64,000 nt of DNA from Elephas maximus indicus (taxonomy: Eukaryota; Chordata; Mammalia; Proboscidea; Elephantidae). Location: assembly GCF_024166365.1 (NCBI RefSeq), contig NC_064827.1:54154635-54218634 (forward strand), given 5' to 3'. A program made the translations under genes and the position numbers. Every line of letters starts with the position of its first letter. Position 1 is the stretch's first letter. Below are positions 11,080 to 20,996 of the stretch, in pieces. The notes below the pieces were generated by a model. It was given only the letters and a program-made list of their open reading frames with translations. It was not told the DNA's origin and did no database searches.

Positions 11080-11556
11080 TCCAAGCCTCCTATCTTACTT
11101 CCTAGAAGCCTTACATTTTACTTTCATATTGAGATCGACAATCCATCTGGAATTACTTTTTTTGTATGGGTGTTTTCACCAGTATTGGCATTCGTATATT
11201 TTAGCATCTGCTTATCAATGTTCACAATATACCTGCTGGAATTTTTATTAGGATTGCATTGAACCTAGATGTTAATTTGGTGAGAACTGATCTTTATATT
11301 AAATTTTCCAATCCATTTATTTAGGTCTTAATTTCTCTCAATAATCTTTTGTTTTTTTGTATAAATGTCTTGCACATATTTTATTAGATTTGTTCACATA
11401 CATTTTTATGTTTTGGATACTACAATAAAATGTTTATATTTTTAAGTTCCATTCTCTAATTGCTAATAGTATGTAATGATTTTTCTATGCTAATTCTGTA
11501 TCCAGCCATTTTGCTAAATTTATTTATTAGTTCCAATAGTTTGTAGATCTTTTAAT
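11080..11556 (-). mobile_element. Old L1 LINE remnant, antisense
   Basis: The plus strand reads as the complement of L1 ORF2 3'-proximal sequence, for example 'atccatctggaattac', 'ttaggattgcattgaac' and 'ccagccattttgctaaat'. No frame survives. Shared with copy B (about 51560-52043), so older than the duplication. Confidence 0.75.
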
Positions 11557-11753
11557 GTCCCTAGGTGGCACAAACAGATTGTACTCAACTGCTAAGCTAA
11601 AGGTTAGTGGCTCAAACCTACCCAATGGCACCCTGGAAGAAAGGCAGGGCAATCTCCTGTTAAGATTACAGCAAAGAAAATGTTATGGAGCAGATCTACT
11701 CTGTAACACGTGGGTCTGGTTTTCATGAGTCAGAATCAATGGCAATGGATTTG
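11557..11753 (+). mobile_element. AfroSINE shared by both duplication copies
   Basis: 'gtccctaggtggcacaaac' head, 'gatctac' and 'ctctgtaacacgtgggtc' core and a decayed hairpin. Flanked by the direct repeat 'gtagatc' (11544 and 11754). Copy B has the same element at 52044-52251. Confidence 0.85.
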
Positions 11754-11819
11754 GTAGATCCTCTGGGTTTTCTATTGCCATTTGTGAATAATGACAGGTC
11801 TTTCTTTCTCTGTAAGCCT

Positions 11820-11981
11820 CTTGGAAACCCTGGTGGTGTAGTGGTTAGATGCTACAGCTGCTAACCAAAAGGTTGGCAGTTCGAATCTGCCAGGCGCTCC
11901 TTGGAAACTCTATGGGGCAATTCTACCCTGTCCTATAGGGTCGCTATGAGTCGGAATCGACTCGACCGCAGTGGGTGGGTC
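11820..11981 (+). mobile_element. AfroSINE, first of a serial pair (copy A only)
   Basis: Well-preserved: 'ccctggtggtgtagtgg' head, 'ggcagttcgaatctgcc' B-box region, core 'gcgctccttggaaactct' and hairpin GAGTCG-GAAT-CGACTC. Flanked by 'taagcct' at 11813-11819 and 11982-11988. Absent from copy B. Low divergence suggests a young insertion. Confidence 0.95.
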
Positions 11982-11988
11982 TAAGCCT

Positions 11989-12146
11989 GTTAAGAAGACC
12001 TGGTGACACAGTGGTTAAGGGCTACAGCTGCTAACCAAAAGGTGTGCAGTTCAAATCCACCAGCTGCTCCTTGGAAACCCTATGGGCCAGCTTTACTCTG
12101 TCCTATAGGGTCGCAGTGAGACAGAATCAAGTGGATGGCAACAGGT
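11989..12146 (+). mobile_element. AfroSINE, second of a serial pair (copy A only)
   Basis: Begins 'gaagacctggtgacacagtgg', core 'ctgctccttggaaaccc', hairpin partly decayed ('gagacagaatcaagt'). It shares the target repeat 'taagcct' with the preceding SINE (11982-11988 and 12147-12153). Confidence 0.93.
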
Positions 12147-12199
12147 TTAAGCCTCACATTGCCTTTTCTAAATGTACTGATTATGAGCTAGTATTCTCA

Positions 12200-12362
12200 A
12201 ACCAAACCAAACCCAGTGCCATCGAGTCAATTCCAACTCATAGAGACCCTATAGGACAGAGTAGAACTGCCCCACAGTTTCCAAGGAGCGCCTGGCGGAT
12301 TCAAACTGCTGACCCTTTGGTTAGCAGCCATAGCACTTAGCCACTACACCACCAGATTTTCC
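12200..12362 (-). mobile_element. AfroSINE (copy A only)
   Basis: Minus-strand SINE flanked by the 10-bp direct repeat 'agtattctca' at 12190-12199 and 12363-12372. Copy B has a single uninterrupted 'cagtattctc' at about 52346. Confidence 0.95.
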
Positions 12363-12689
12363 AGTATTCTCAAAGGAGAATGGAATAACAGTCAAGCACT
12401 AATATCCTCTTAAGTACTATACCTTTGCTCAGCACTAAAATGTGAGCAATCTTCTTTCATCACAGATCAGATACTCAGATCCCTAAAAGATATGCAACAT
12501 ATATTACCTCATCCCCAATGTTTCTTTAGCACTGTTCTAGGTACATAAGACACTTTTGTGAACAAAACAGACAAGCATTCTTGCCCTCATAGAGTTTACA
12601 CTTTAGTCAGAAAGAGATTTACAAAGAAATTAACAACATTGAACATTTGTTTCTGACTACAGTGGAGCAGCTAATGGACCCACTTATAT

Positions 12690-14250
12690 AATTTTTGGAT
12701 GACAATGAGGTGAATTTTGGTAGGGATTGACAGTAGATCAATGGGGCATAATTCCATCTTAACAATATTAAGTCTTCCAATTCATGAGCATGGTATTTCT
12801 TTCCATTTATTTGGGTTATCTTTAATTTCTTTCAGTAATATTTGTTTTCAGTGTTCAAATCTTGCATTTCTTTTGTCAAATTTATTCCTAAGTATTTTTA
12901 TGCTTTTTGATGCTGTTAATGAAATTGTTTTCTTAAGTTCATATTTGGACTATGCATTGCTAGTGTATAAAAATTCAGTTTGATAGATCCCATATCCTGC
13001 AAACTTGCTGAACTAATTTATTAGTTCTAATAGTTTTTTAGTGGATCCCTTAATACTTCCTATATACAAAATGATATCATTTCAAATAGAGGATTTTTTT
13101 TTAATCTCTATTAATAAGATATATTGGTTTGTAGTTTTTTTGTTGTTTTTTTTTTCTCGTGATATCTTTGTCTGGTTTGTATATCAGGGTAATACTGGCC
13201 TCAGAGAATGCGTTGTATTTGGAAGTGTTCTCTCCTATTTTTTGGAAGAGTTTGTGGAGGATTGGTATTTATTCTTTAAATGTTTGATAGAATTCATCAG
13301 TGAAGCTATCTGGTCATATGCTTTTCTTTGTGGGAGGTCTTTAAATTACAATCCAATCTCTGTATGTGTTATAGGTCTATTCAGATTTTCTATTTTTTCT
13401 TGAGTCAATTTTAATAGTTTGTGTCTTTCCACAAATATTTCCATTTCATCTTAATGTACCTAATTTGTTGACATACAGTTGTTTATAATATTCCTTTAAA
13501 ATCCTTCTCATTTTTCTAAGGCCTATACTGTTCCCCTTCTTTCATTCCTGATTTTAGCAAATTACTTTTTCTCTCTTTTTTTCTTGGTTACTCTACCTAA
13601 AGTTTTGCCAATGTTGTTGATCTTTACAAAGAACCAACTTGTGGTTTCTTTGATTTTCTCTATTGCTTGTCCATTATCTATTTCATATTTCCACTTTAAT
13701 ATTTATTTTCTTCTATCTTAAGTTTAGTTTGCTCTTCCTTTTCTATTTTCTTAAGGTGGAAGGTTAGACTGTTGATTTTATATATTTCTTCTTTTTTAAA
13801 GTATGTGTTTATAAATTTCCTCCTAAGAAATGCTTTAGCTGCATCCCATAAGATACACGTTGTGTTTCATTTTTATTCAACTCAAAGTGTTTTATAATTT
13901 ACATTCCATTGTGATTTTATTTTTGATCCACTGATTATTTAGGTATGTGCAGTTGTGAATTTTTCAAATTTCCTTCTAGTAATAATTTCTAATTTAATTT
14001 TATTCTGGCCATAGAACACATGTTGTATTGTATCTATGATTTTTGACTTATTAAAGTTCATTGTATGGCCCAGCATTTGGACTATCCTGGAGAATGTTCC
14101 ATGTGAAACTGAGAATATGTATTTTTCTGTTGTCTACTTGAGTGATCTATAGATGTTTAGTAGGTCTACTTTGTTTACAGTGTATTTTAAGTCTTCTATA
14201 TTTTGTTGATCTTCTACCTCATTGCTTTATCCATGATTTAAAGTGCACTT
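12690..14250 (-). mobile_element. Old L1 ORF2 remnant, antisense
   Basis: The plus strand reads as the complement of L1 ORF2: 'aatattaagtcttccaatt', 'catttatttgggttatc', 'aagaaccaacttgtggtttc', 'tgctttagctgcatccca' and 'gtctactttgtttacag'. The remaining small open frames on the plus strand are antisense shadows. Shared with copy B. A short sense L1 piece ('gatgctgagaaagctttt') follows at about 14450-14485. Confidence 0.8.
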
Positions 14251-14499
14251 AAACTGTGAAATATGGATCCTAAATTCTAAATATTACCAGAATCCGTAAG
14301 AATCTTAAAGTATTCATTCCACAAGAGATATTATATATCTAGTTTTTTCACTATTTCATTCTTGATAGTAGCAATTTGGAGTATGATCAACTCCAAAACA
14401 TTTATAAATTTAATCATGTTGATAAACTGAGAAATAAAAACCTCATAATTCATAGATGCTGAGAAAGCTTTTGATAAAATTCTTTATTATTAACATTAC

Positions 14500-15204
14500 T
14501 GTTGTTAGGTGCCATTGTGTTAGTTCTGACTCAGAGTGACCTTAGGTACAATGCAACAAAACACTGCACCATCCTCACAATTGCTGCTATATTTGAGGCC
14601 ATTTTTGCAGCCTCTATGTCAATCCATCTTATTAAGGCTCTTCCTCTTTTTCACTGACCCTCTACTTTACCAAGCATGATGCCCTTTACAGGGACTGGTC
14701 CCTCCTGATAATATGTTCAAAGTATATTAGATGAGTCTCACCATTCACACTTCTAAGGATCATTTTGATTTGTTCATTCTTCTGGCAGTCCATGGTATAT
14801 TCAATACTATTTGCCAATGCCATAATTCAAAGGCTTCACTTCTTCTTTGGTCTTCTTTATTCATTGTTCAGCTTTTGCATGCTAATTAGGCAGTTGAAAA
14901 TACCATGGCTTGGGTAGATGCACCTTAGTTTCCAAAATGATATCCTTGCTTTTTTAACACTTTAAAGGTCTTTTGCAGCAGATATGCACAATGCAATATA
15001 TAATTAGATTTCTTGACTGCTGCTTCTAAGGGCATTGATTGTGGATCCAAGTAAAATGAAATCCTTCACAACTTCAATCTTCTATTTACCATGATACTGC
15101 TTATTGGTCCAGTTGTGAGGATTTTTGTTTTCTTTGTGTTGAGGTGTATCCATACTGAAGGCTGTAGTCTTTGATCTTCATGAGTAAGTACTTCAAATCC
15201 TCTT
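14500..15204 (-). mobile_element. RTE LINE, 3' part (direct segment of an internally inverted copy)
   Basis: Reverse complement of the 3' quarter of the RTE at about 31765-32504, from just after the YADD motif through to the terminal tail ('gttgttaggtgcc' at the left end). It meets the next segment at 15204/15205 exactly in the 'gaggacttgaagcacttac' region, where the neighbouring inverted segment also ends. Confidence 0.85.
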
Positions 15205-16556
15205 GAGTATATATACCTTGAGTGTATCCCACCTGAATTTAGAGACCATCTCAAGAATAGATTTGACATACTGAGCACTAATGACCGAAGACCAGACAAG
15301 CTGTGGGATGTTATCAAGGACATCATACATGAAGAAAGCAAAAGGTCATTAAAAAGACAGTAAAGAATGAAAAGGCAAAAATGGATATCAGAAGAGACTC
15401 TGAAACTTGATCTTGAATGTAGAGCATCTAACATGAAGGGAAAAATGGATGAAATAAAAAGATGAAGAGAAGATTTCGAAGGGCAGCTCCAGGAAGCAAA
15501 GTATTATAATGAAATGTGCAAAGTCCTGGAGTTAGAAAACCAAATGAGAAGAACACGCTCAGCATTTCATGAGCTGAAAGAAATTAAGAAAAAATTCAAG
15601 CCTTGAGTTGTAATATTAAATGATTCTATGGGCAAAATACCAAACAACACAGGAAGCATTAAAAGAAGGTGGAAGGAATACACAGAGTCACTATATCAAA
15701 AAGAATCAATTGACATTCGACCATTTCAGGAGGTAGCATGTGATCAAGAAACAATGGTACTCAAGGAAGAAGTCCAAGCTGTACTGAAGGCATTAGCAGG
15801 AAAAAAAAAAAAAAAAGGTCCAGGAACTGACAAAATATCAAGTGAGATGTTTCAACAAACACATGCAATGCTGGAAGAGCTCACTCCTCTATGTCAAGAA
15901 ATTTGGAAGACAGCTACCTGGCCAGCCATTGGAAGAGATCCATATTTGTGCCCATTCCAAACAAAGGTGATCCAACAAAATGAGGAAACTGTCAAACAAT
16001 ATCATTAACATCACACTCAAGTCAAATTTTGCTGAAGATCATTCAAAAATGGTTGTAGCAGTACATCAACAGGGAACTATCAGAAATTCAAGCCTGATTC
16101 AAAAGAGGGAGTGGAATGAGGGATGTTATTGCTCATGTCAGATGGATCTTGACTGAATACCAGAAAGATGTTTACCTGTGTTTTATTGACTATGCAAAGG
16201 CATTTGACTATATAGATCATATGCAATTATGGATAACACTGCAAAGAGCTGGAATTCCAAAACACTTTTATGGTCATGCAGAATCTGTACAGAGACCAAG
16301 AGGCAGTTGTTGAAACAGAGCAAGGGGATACTGCATGCTTAAAATCAGGAAAAGTGTGTGTCAGGGCTATATTCTTTCACCACGCTTATTCAATCTGTAT
16401 GTTGAGCAAATAACCTGAGAAGCCGGAGTATATGAAGAAGAATGCAGCATCAGGATTAGAGGAAGACTCACTGACAACCTGCCATATGCAGATGACACAG
16501 CCTTGTTTGCTGAAAGCGAAGAGGACTTGAAGCACTTACGGATGAAGACCAATGCG
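15205..16556 (+). mobile_element. RTE LINE, internal part in inverted orientation
   Basis: Parallel to 30437-31790 of the complete RTE: the linker (FQEVACDQETMVLKEEVQAV at about 15724-15783), then reverse transcriptase blocks including LCFIDYAKAFDYIDH and a YADDTALFAES-like end ('gcagatgacacagcctt'). Orientation is opposite to the 3' part at its left. The frame is broken in several places. Confidence 0.88.
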
Positions 16557-16640
16557 ACTGGTGGTCTATTTCTTAGTCGGCATAACTTCCAGCATCACAG
16601 CAACACACGAGCCACCACAGTACGACAAACTGACAGACGA
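16557..16640 (-). mobile_element. RTE LINE, extreme 5' end
   Basis: The reverse complement 'tcagtttgtcgtactgtgg' and 'gttgctgtgatgctggaag' matches the first ~60 bases of the full RTE at 29280-29340. On the minus strand the order is therefore 5' end, inverted middle, 3' end, with the endonuclease region missing. Confidence 0.75.
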
Positions 16641-16739
16641 GTGATAGATTAACATTATATGAACCATATATAGTATAAACCAACAGCTATCATTATGCCT
16701 TATTTTAAAATAACAGAAGCATTTTCATTTAAGTCAGTA

Positions 16740-17095
16740 GACAATAAATGTGTTAATTATGAATATTATTATTAACCTTGTGCAGAAAATGCAAGTTAAA
16801 GTAACTTGACAAAAAATAAGTATAAAAATTGGAAAAGAAGAGAAATATTACATTTATTTTCAGATCACATTATTCTCTTTTTAAGAGAATTTACTACAAA
16901 TATATTAGAGAAAAATAAGAATTCAATGGTGGCTAGTAACAAAATTAGTGTACAAAAAGAAATTGCCTTCTGATAAATATAATAGCATCATTGTTTATAA
17001 TATTAAAAAAGCATAAACTACCCCAAATGTCCATCTAAATTGATTGGTTATATAAACACTGCTACAACCATACGTGAAATAATAAGCATCCTTTA
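16740..17095 (+). mobile_element. Old L1/HAL1-like remnant
   Basis: 'aaattggaaaagaagagaaa', 'attttcagatcacatta' and 'caaatgtccatctaaattga' follow the order of old L1 ORF2-to-3' sequence. It appears to continue after the SINE at 17098, near 17290-17720 ('gtgaaaaaaagccagttgc'). Heavily diverged. Confidence 0.5.
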
Positions 17096-17097
17096 AG

Positions 17098-17272
17098 AAT
17101 ACCACAAACAGTTAATGTACTCAAGTGCGAACAGAAAGGTTAGAGGTCCAAGTCCACCCAAAGATGCCTTGGAAGAAAGGCCTAGTGATCTACTTCTGGA
17201 AAATCAGCTACTGGAAAACCCTGTGGAGCACAGTTGTTGTCCACAGGAACTGATTTGACAGCAAGGGGTCAT
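17098..17272 (+). mobile_element. Diverged AfroSINE
   Basis: 'aatgtactcaagtgcgaac', 'ccttggaagaaaggccta', 'gatctacttctggaaaat' and 'ccctgtggagcacagttg' match the longer AfroSINE subfamily. The 3' hairpin is no longer clear. Confidence 0.7.
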
Positions 17273-17589
17273 GGAAAAAGAGCTACTTGTTTGAGTTACT
17301 GGTTATTTAGAGAGAGACAGAGAGAGACATTTTAGAAAAAGAACTATTTGTTTTAAGTGAAAAAAAGCCAGTTGCAGAAAGTGTATATTAAATATGTAAT
17401 ATTTTAGAGTATTTTTAAATTCTAAATTCTTATTTTTACATTTTAAACTCCAAAAACATATTGTATTCACCAAATATTAATTGTCATATATAAATTTTAA
17501 GTATAAATCATATATAAATGCATATGAAATTGTATCCATATTAGAATTTCTATTCTGCACATTTTGTAGTGCTTGGATACATTACAATA

Positions 17590-17662
17590 AGCTTTTGGAA
17601 ATATATATATGAATATTATGTATATATAAGTATATGTATACACACACACATATATATAAATT
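17590..17662. repeat. TA/CA-rich simple repeat
   Basis: Imperfect (TA)n with a (CA)n core ('tacacacacacatatatat'). Likely length-variable. Confidence 0.8.
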
Positions 17663-18089
17663 AAAAGAAGTTATGATCCAAAATGCATAAAATTTTATGG
17701 AAGTATCAAGTAAGATAAAGAGTAAAAAGTATGCATTAAATTTGACTCTGTAAACCTTAAGAAGAGCAGTGTTCAGGACCAGATTTTAGTGAGTTGATGA
17801 ATTAATGAGAGGTGAAGAAGTACATAGTTGTGTTAGCTCTGATTTCAAAAAGCTTGGTTAAAAAGAAAATGGATAGTAGCTAGACAGGAACTAGGAAAGG
17901 TTATAGTTTGGCTGTTTTTTTCTGTTTTTATTATTTAAAAATACGAGAGAATGGAACACATCTATAGGTCAAGTCAGAAATTAAGATGCTGGAGACAGAT
18001 AAGATAGCAGAAATAATGGTTTTATATCTGGGATTCTCCAAAGGGTGTCTCACACATGTTCAGAAATAAGTACACTCATATTCTATCTG

Positions 18090-18450
18090 TCTTCCACCTC
18101 AAAGTCTTATGCCTACAAGCCTCTTGAGAGACCTCAACTCTATTCCTGCCTATGCATTCCATGAATAGTTCTGTTGAGTACCTCAGTCACTTCTTTTGCT
18201 CATCTGAGCAAGCACTTCTCTGACTAATTCAGGAAACATATCGAACACTGTGTCAGAGCATATAGGCAATCATTGTCTCCACAACTTCATGTCTGTATGT
18301 CCTCAACTGGGATCCAAGTTACATGTCCATCTTCCCATAAAGTATCCTCTTTATGTCTGTATCCTTCATAGCTAGCACAGTGCCCAGTATTCAATAGGTG
18401 CTCGATAAATACTCCTTCAGTAAATGAATAAATAAGTCCAGTAATGAATA
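18090..18450 (+). mobile_element. L2 LINE 3' end
   Basis: 'gcacagtgcccagtattc', 'aataggtgctcgataaat' and 'gaatgaat'-like repeats form the typical L2 3' end. The upstream part is only weakly recognisable. Confidence 0.6.
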
Positions 18451-18874
18451 ATGCTACATCCCCAGAAGATGTTAGACACATAGAACCTAATTGTACGGGA
18501 TTTAACCCTACTTAGGATGTGATTTTTTTACAAAAGCATTAAAAACATAACTTAGGTACAAGTTCTACTATAACATTCATCTTACAATTTCAAGTATAAA
18601 ATAAACACAAAAAATTAGGAACACATTCAATTTCTAAAGTAAGCAATACACCTACTGAAACAGCAGGAAAAATCTTTCTACTTTAGCATTTTCTTGTAGA
18701 ATCTTTCCTAGAAGATCAGTGCTATGTCAAAGCCCTCATCCCTTCACATCTCAATTAATTTAAGTGCTTGCTTTTATTTAATTCTTATCAATTGTAATCA
18801 AGCATCTTTTTGAGCACATAACATATAGTAAGTTTCAAGGCTATTTTCTAAGGAATTAAGTAAATTTCCCTTTA

Positions 18875-19462
18875 AAAAGTGGCATTCGCTGAGATACTCC
18901 ACTGGTCTCACCCCTTCAGGAGCAAGGAGAATGAAGAAAACTAATAACACAAGGGAAAATTAGTCCAAAGTCCTCCACCAGACTGAGTCCAGAACAACTA
19001 GATGATGCCTGACTACCACCACTGACTGCTCTGACAGGGATCACAATAGGGGTCTCAGACAGAGCTGAAGAAAAATGTAGAACAAAATTCTAACTCACAA
19101 AAAAAGACCAGACTTACTGGCCTGACAGAGACTGGAGAAACCCTGAGAGTATGGCCCTGAACACCCTTTTAGCTCAGTAATGAAGTCACTCCTGAGATTC
19201 ACCCTTCAGCCAAAGATCAGACAGGCCCATAAATCAAAAGGAGACTAAAGGGGCACACCAGCCTGGAGGCAAGGACTAGAAGGTAGGAGGGGAGAAGAAA
19301 GCTGGTAATAGTGAACCCAAGGTTGAGAAGGGAAAGTGCTGACATGTCATGGGGTTGTTAACCAATGTCATAAAACAATATGTACACTGTTTAATGAGAA
19401 ACTAGTTTGTTAGGTAAATCTTCATCTAAAGTACAGTAAATAAAAAATTATTAAAAATAAAA
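18875..19462 (+). mobile_element. L1 3'-UTR fragment (5'-truncated)
   Basis: Closely parallels the 3' UTR of the L1 at about 46200-46790: 'ctccactggtctcacccctt', 'agtccagaacaactagatg', 'ggcctgacagagactggag' and 'gttgttaaccaatgtcata', ending in an A-rich tail. It contains no coding sequence. Confidence 0.9.
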
Positions 19463-19488
19463 TAAAATGAAATCCTTAACAACTTCAA
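19463..19488 (-). mobile_element. 26-bp RTE antisense match joined to the L1 tail
   Basis: The bases directly after the L1 A-rich end match the RTE antisense sequence at 15052-15077 with one mismatch ('taaaatgaaatcctt...'). The match is too long to be chance at this scale, but its origin is unclear. Confidence 0.5.
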
Positions 19489-20052
19489 AAAAAGTGATTT
19501 TCAGAACAATTTAATGCTTGTGTTTAAAGTTCAGATGTAGGTAAGAATTTCTTTGATCATTTTAGATACACTGCTGAGAGGCAGTGATGTTAGATGTTAT
19601 GGCTACAAACCTGTAGAAGCAATATGCTGTAGTAAAAGAGAAAACAATTCAAGGAAAAAATGTAGAATGTGTGCATGCTTCTCTACCATCTGCATGCTGT
19701 GTGGTTTGTGCAAAGTGTGTTAACTCCCCTAAGTTTGCAACCTCAGTTATAAGATGGTGACACTACTACCCACATCACAGGATTTTAGTAAGATAGTACA
19801 TGTGAACTGGCAGATAGCCAATATACTTTCACTTCTTTAGTGTCCATTTTAGAAGCCCCCAGGAACCATAAAAAGTTAACATGATCTCAAATTTATTAGA
19901 GTATTTAGAAAATGAGTACACATAAAAATGTGCCAAAACGTATTAAATAACTTGCTGGATGAAAAAAACATAATTTTGGCATTGCCACAGTATCTCTGCT
20001 TTTAGATGCTATGCTTCAACTTCTTTGGGACATGAATGAAATAGAAAGGCAT

Positions 20053-20462
20053 TGTCTTAGTTTCCTAGGGGTGCTATAACAAAATACCACAAAGTGGGTG
20101 GCTCTAAAGAACAGAAATGCATTGTATCAGTTCTGGAAACCGGGAGCCCAAATTCAGGGCATAGACAGAGAGATCCTTTCTTGTCTCTTCCAGCTTTCCT
20201 TTGAGTTTCTTGGCTGGTAGATGTATCTTCACATGCAGTCTTCCTCCTACGTGACTCCATTTGTGTCTGTTCTCCCCTTTTATTTGATACCAGTCAGATA
20301 GGATTAAGACCCACCTACTCTAGTATGACCTCATTAAATTAACTGATAGCATCTTCAAAGAAAGAACCTATTTCCAAACAAGGTCGCACTCACAGGTAAA
20401 GAGGTCAGGACTTCCAAAAGGTCACATTCTTTTGGGTGAACATAATTCGATCAATAACATTT
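20053..20462 (-). mobile_element. MLT1-type solo LTR (ERVL-MaLR fossil)
   Basis: Plus strand 'tgtcttagtttcctagggg', 'ataccacaaagtgggtgg', 'gaacagaaatgcattgt', 'tgacctcattaaattaa' and 'tttccaaacaaggtcgca' follow the antisense MLT1 LTR order from end to end. No internal region adjoins it. Old mammalian fossil. Confidence 0.85.
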
Positions 20463-20734
20463 ATGCTTCCCTCCTGTTAAACCTTTTTCCATAAAGTTTT
20501 CCAATTCATGCATTTAATATGTATATTTTAAATCTATATGCCAGATTCTGGACTGGGTGCAATGAAAGTAGAGATTTTTCTCTCCAGCACAAAAAAATTA
20601 CACACACACACACAAACACATCTGGTGTGCCAGACAAGTTCATCTGACTATACTCCCAAGTAAGAAAAAAATTTGCCAACAAAAAAATCATCCTCCATAA
20701 AATGTTTTCAGGTTAATTTTTTTAGTGAGAAACC

Positions 20735-20760
20735 CTTTAACCCAGTGCCATCGAGTCAAA
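20735..20760 (-). mobile_element. AfroSINE 3'-end fragment
   Basis: 'acccagtgccatcgagtcaa' matches the antisense SINE 3' end. Only about 25 bases are present, another very short tail-only copy. Confidence 0.5.
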
Positions 20761-20787
20761 TATTGAATAAAGTACACCAGTATTATG

Positions 20788-20996
20788 CTGTTGTTGTTGC
20801 ATGCTGTCAAGTTGATTCTGACTCATAGCAACCCTATAAGACAGAGCTGAACTGCCCTTTAGGGTTTTCAAGGCTGTAAATCTTTATGGAAGCAGACTGC
20901 CAGGACTTTTCTCCAGCAGCGGGCTGGTGTGTTTGAATCATCAATCTTAGGGTTTGCAGCCAAGTGCTTAACCATTGCACACCAAGGTTCACATAC
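20788..20996 (-). mobile_element. AfroSINE (longer subfamily), antisense
   Basis: 'tgctgtcaagttgattctg', 'ctccagcagcgggctggtg' and 'gccaagtgcttaaccattg' mark the antisense 3' end, core and tRNA-like head. It is bounded on the left by a (GTT)n run, the complement of the (AAC)n tail. Confidence 0.85.

Larger units (their letters stand above)
5557..14212. repeat. Segmental duplication, copy A (OR13F1-like unit)
   Basis: From about 5557 the sequence runs parallel to 43059 onward: the flank downstream of the OR gene, the OR gene itself, about 3 kb upstream of it, shared old SINEs and an antisense L1 remnant. Parallelism ends near 14212 ('gtcttctatatt'), which corresponds to about 54235 in copy B. 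The ancestral unit was roughly 8 kb. Insertions found only in this copy are AfroSINEs at 7541, 8285, 10632, 11820, 11989 and 12200. Both copies have the same orientation, so this is a direct duplication separated by about 29 kb. Confidence 0.9.

Noticed and set aside
11820-12362. tRNA-like heads with A- and B-box sequences in a row (possible tRNA cluster)
   Set aside because: They are SINE heads continuing into the AfroSINE core and tail, with target repeats. They do not fold as complete tRNAs.
11813-12372. Regular repeats with short direct-repeat spacers (CRISPR-like)
   Set aside because: The repeats are SINEs and the short repeats are target-site duplications in mammalian DNA.
13041-13403. 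A 120-codon hydrophobic frame resembling a membrane protein
   Set aside because: It is antisense to an old L1 ORF2; T-rich antisense L1 gives false hydrophobic frames, and the same occurs at 53186-53383.
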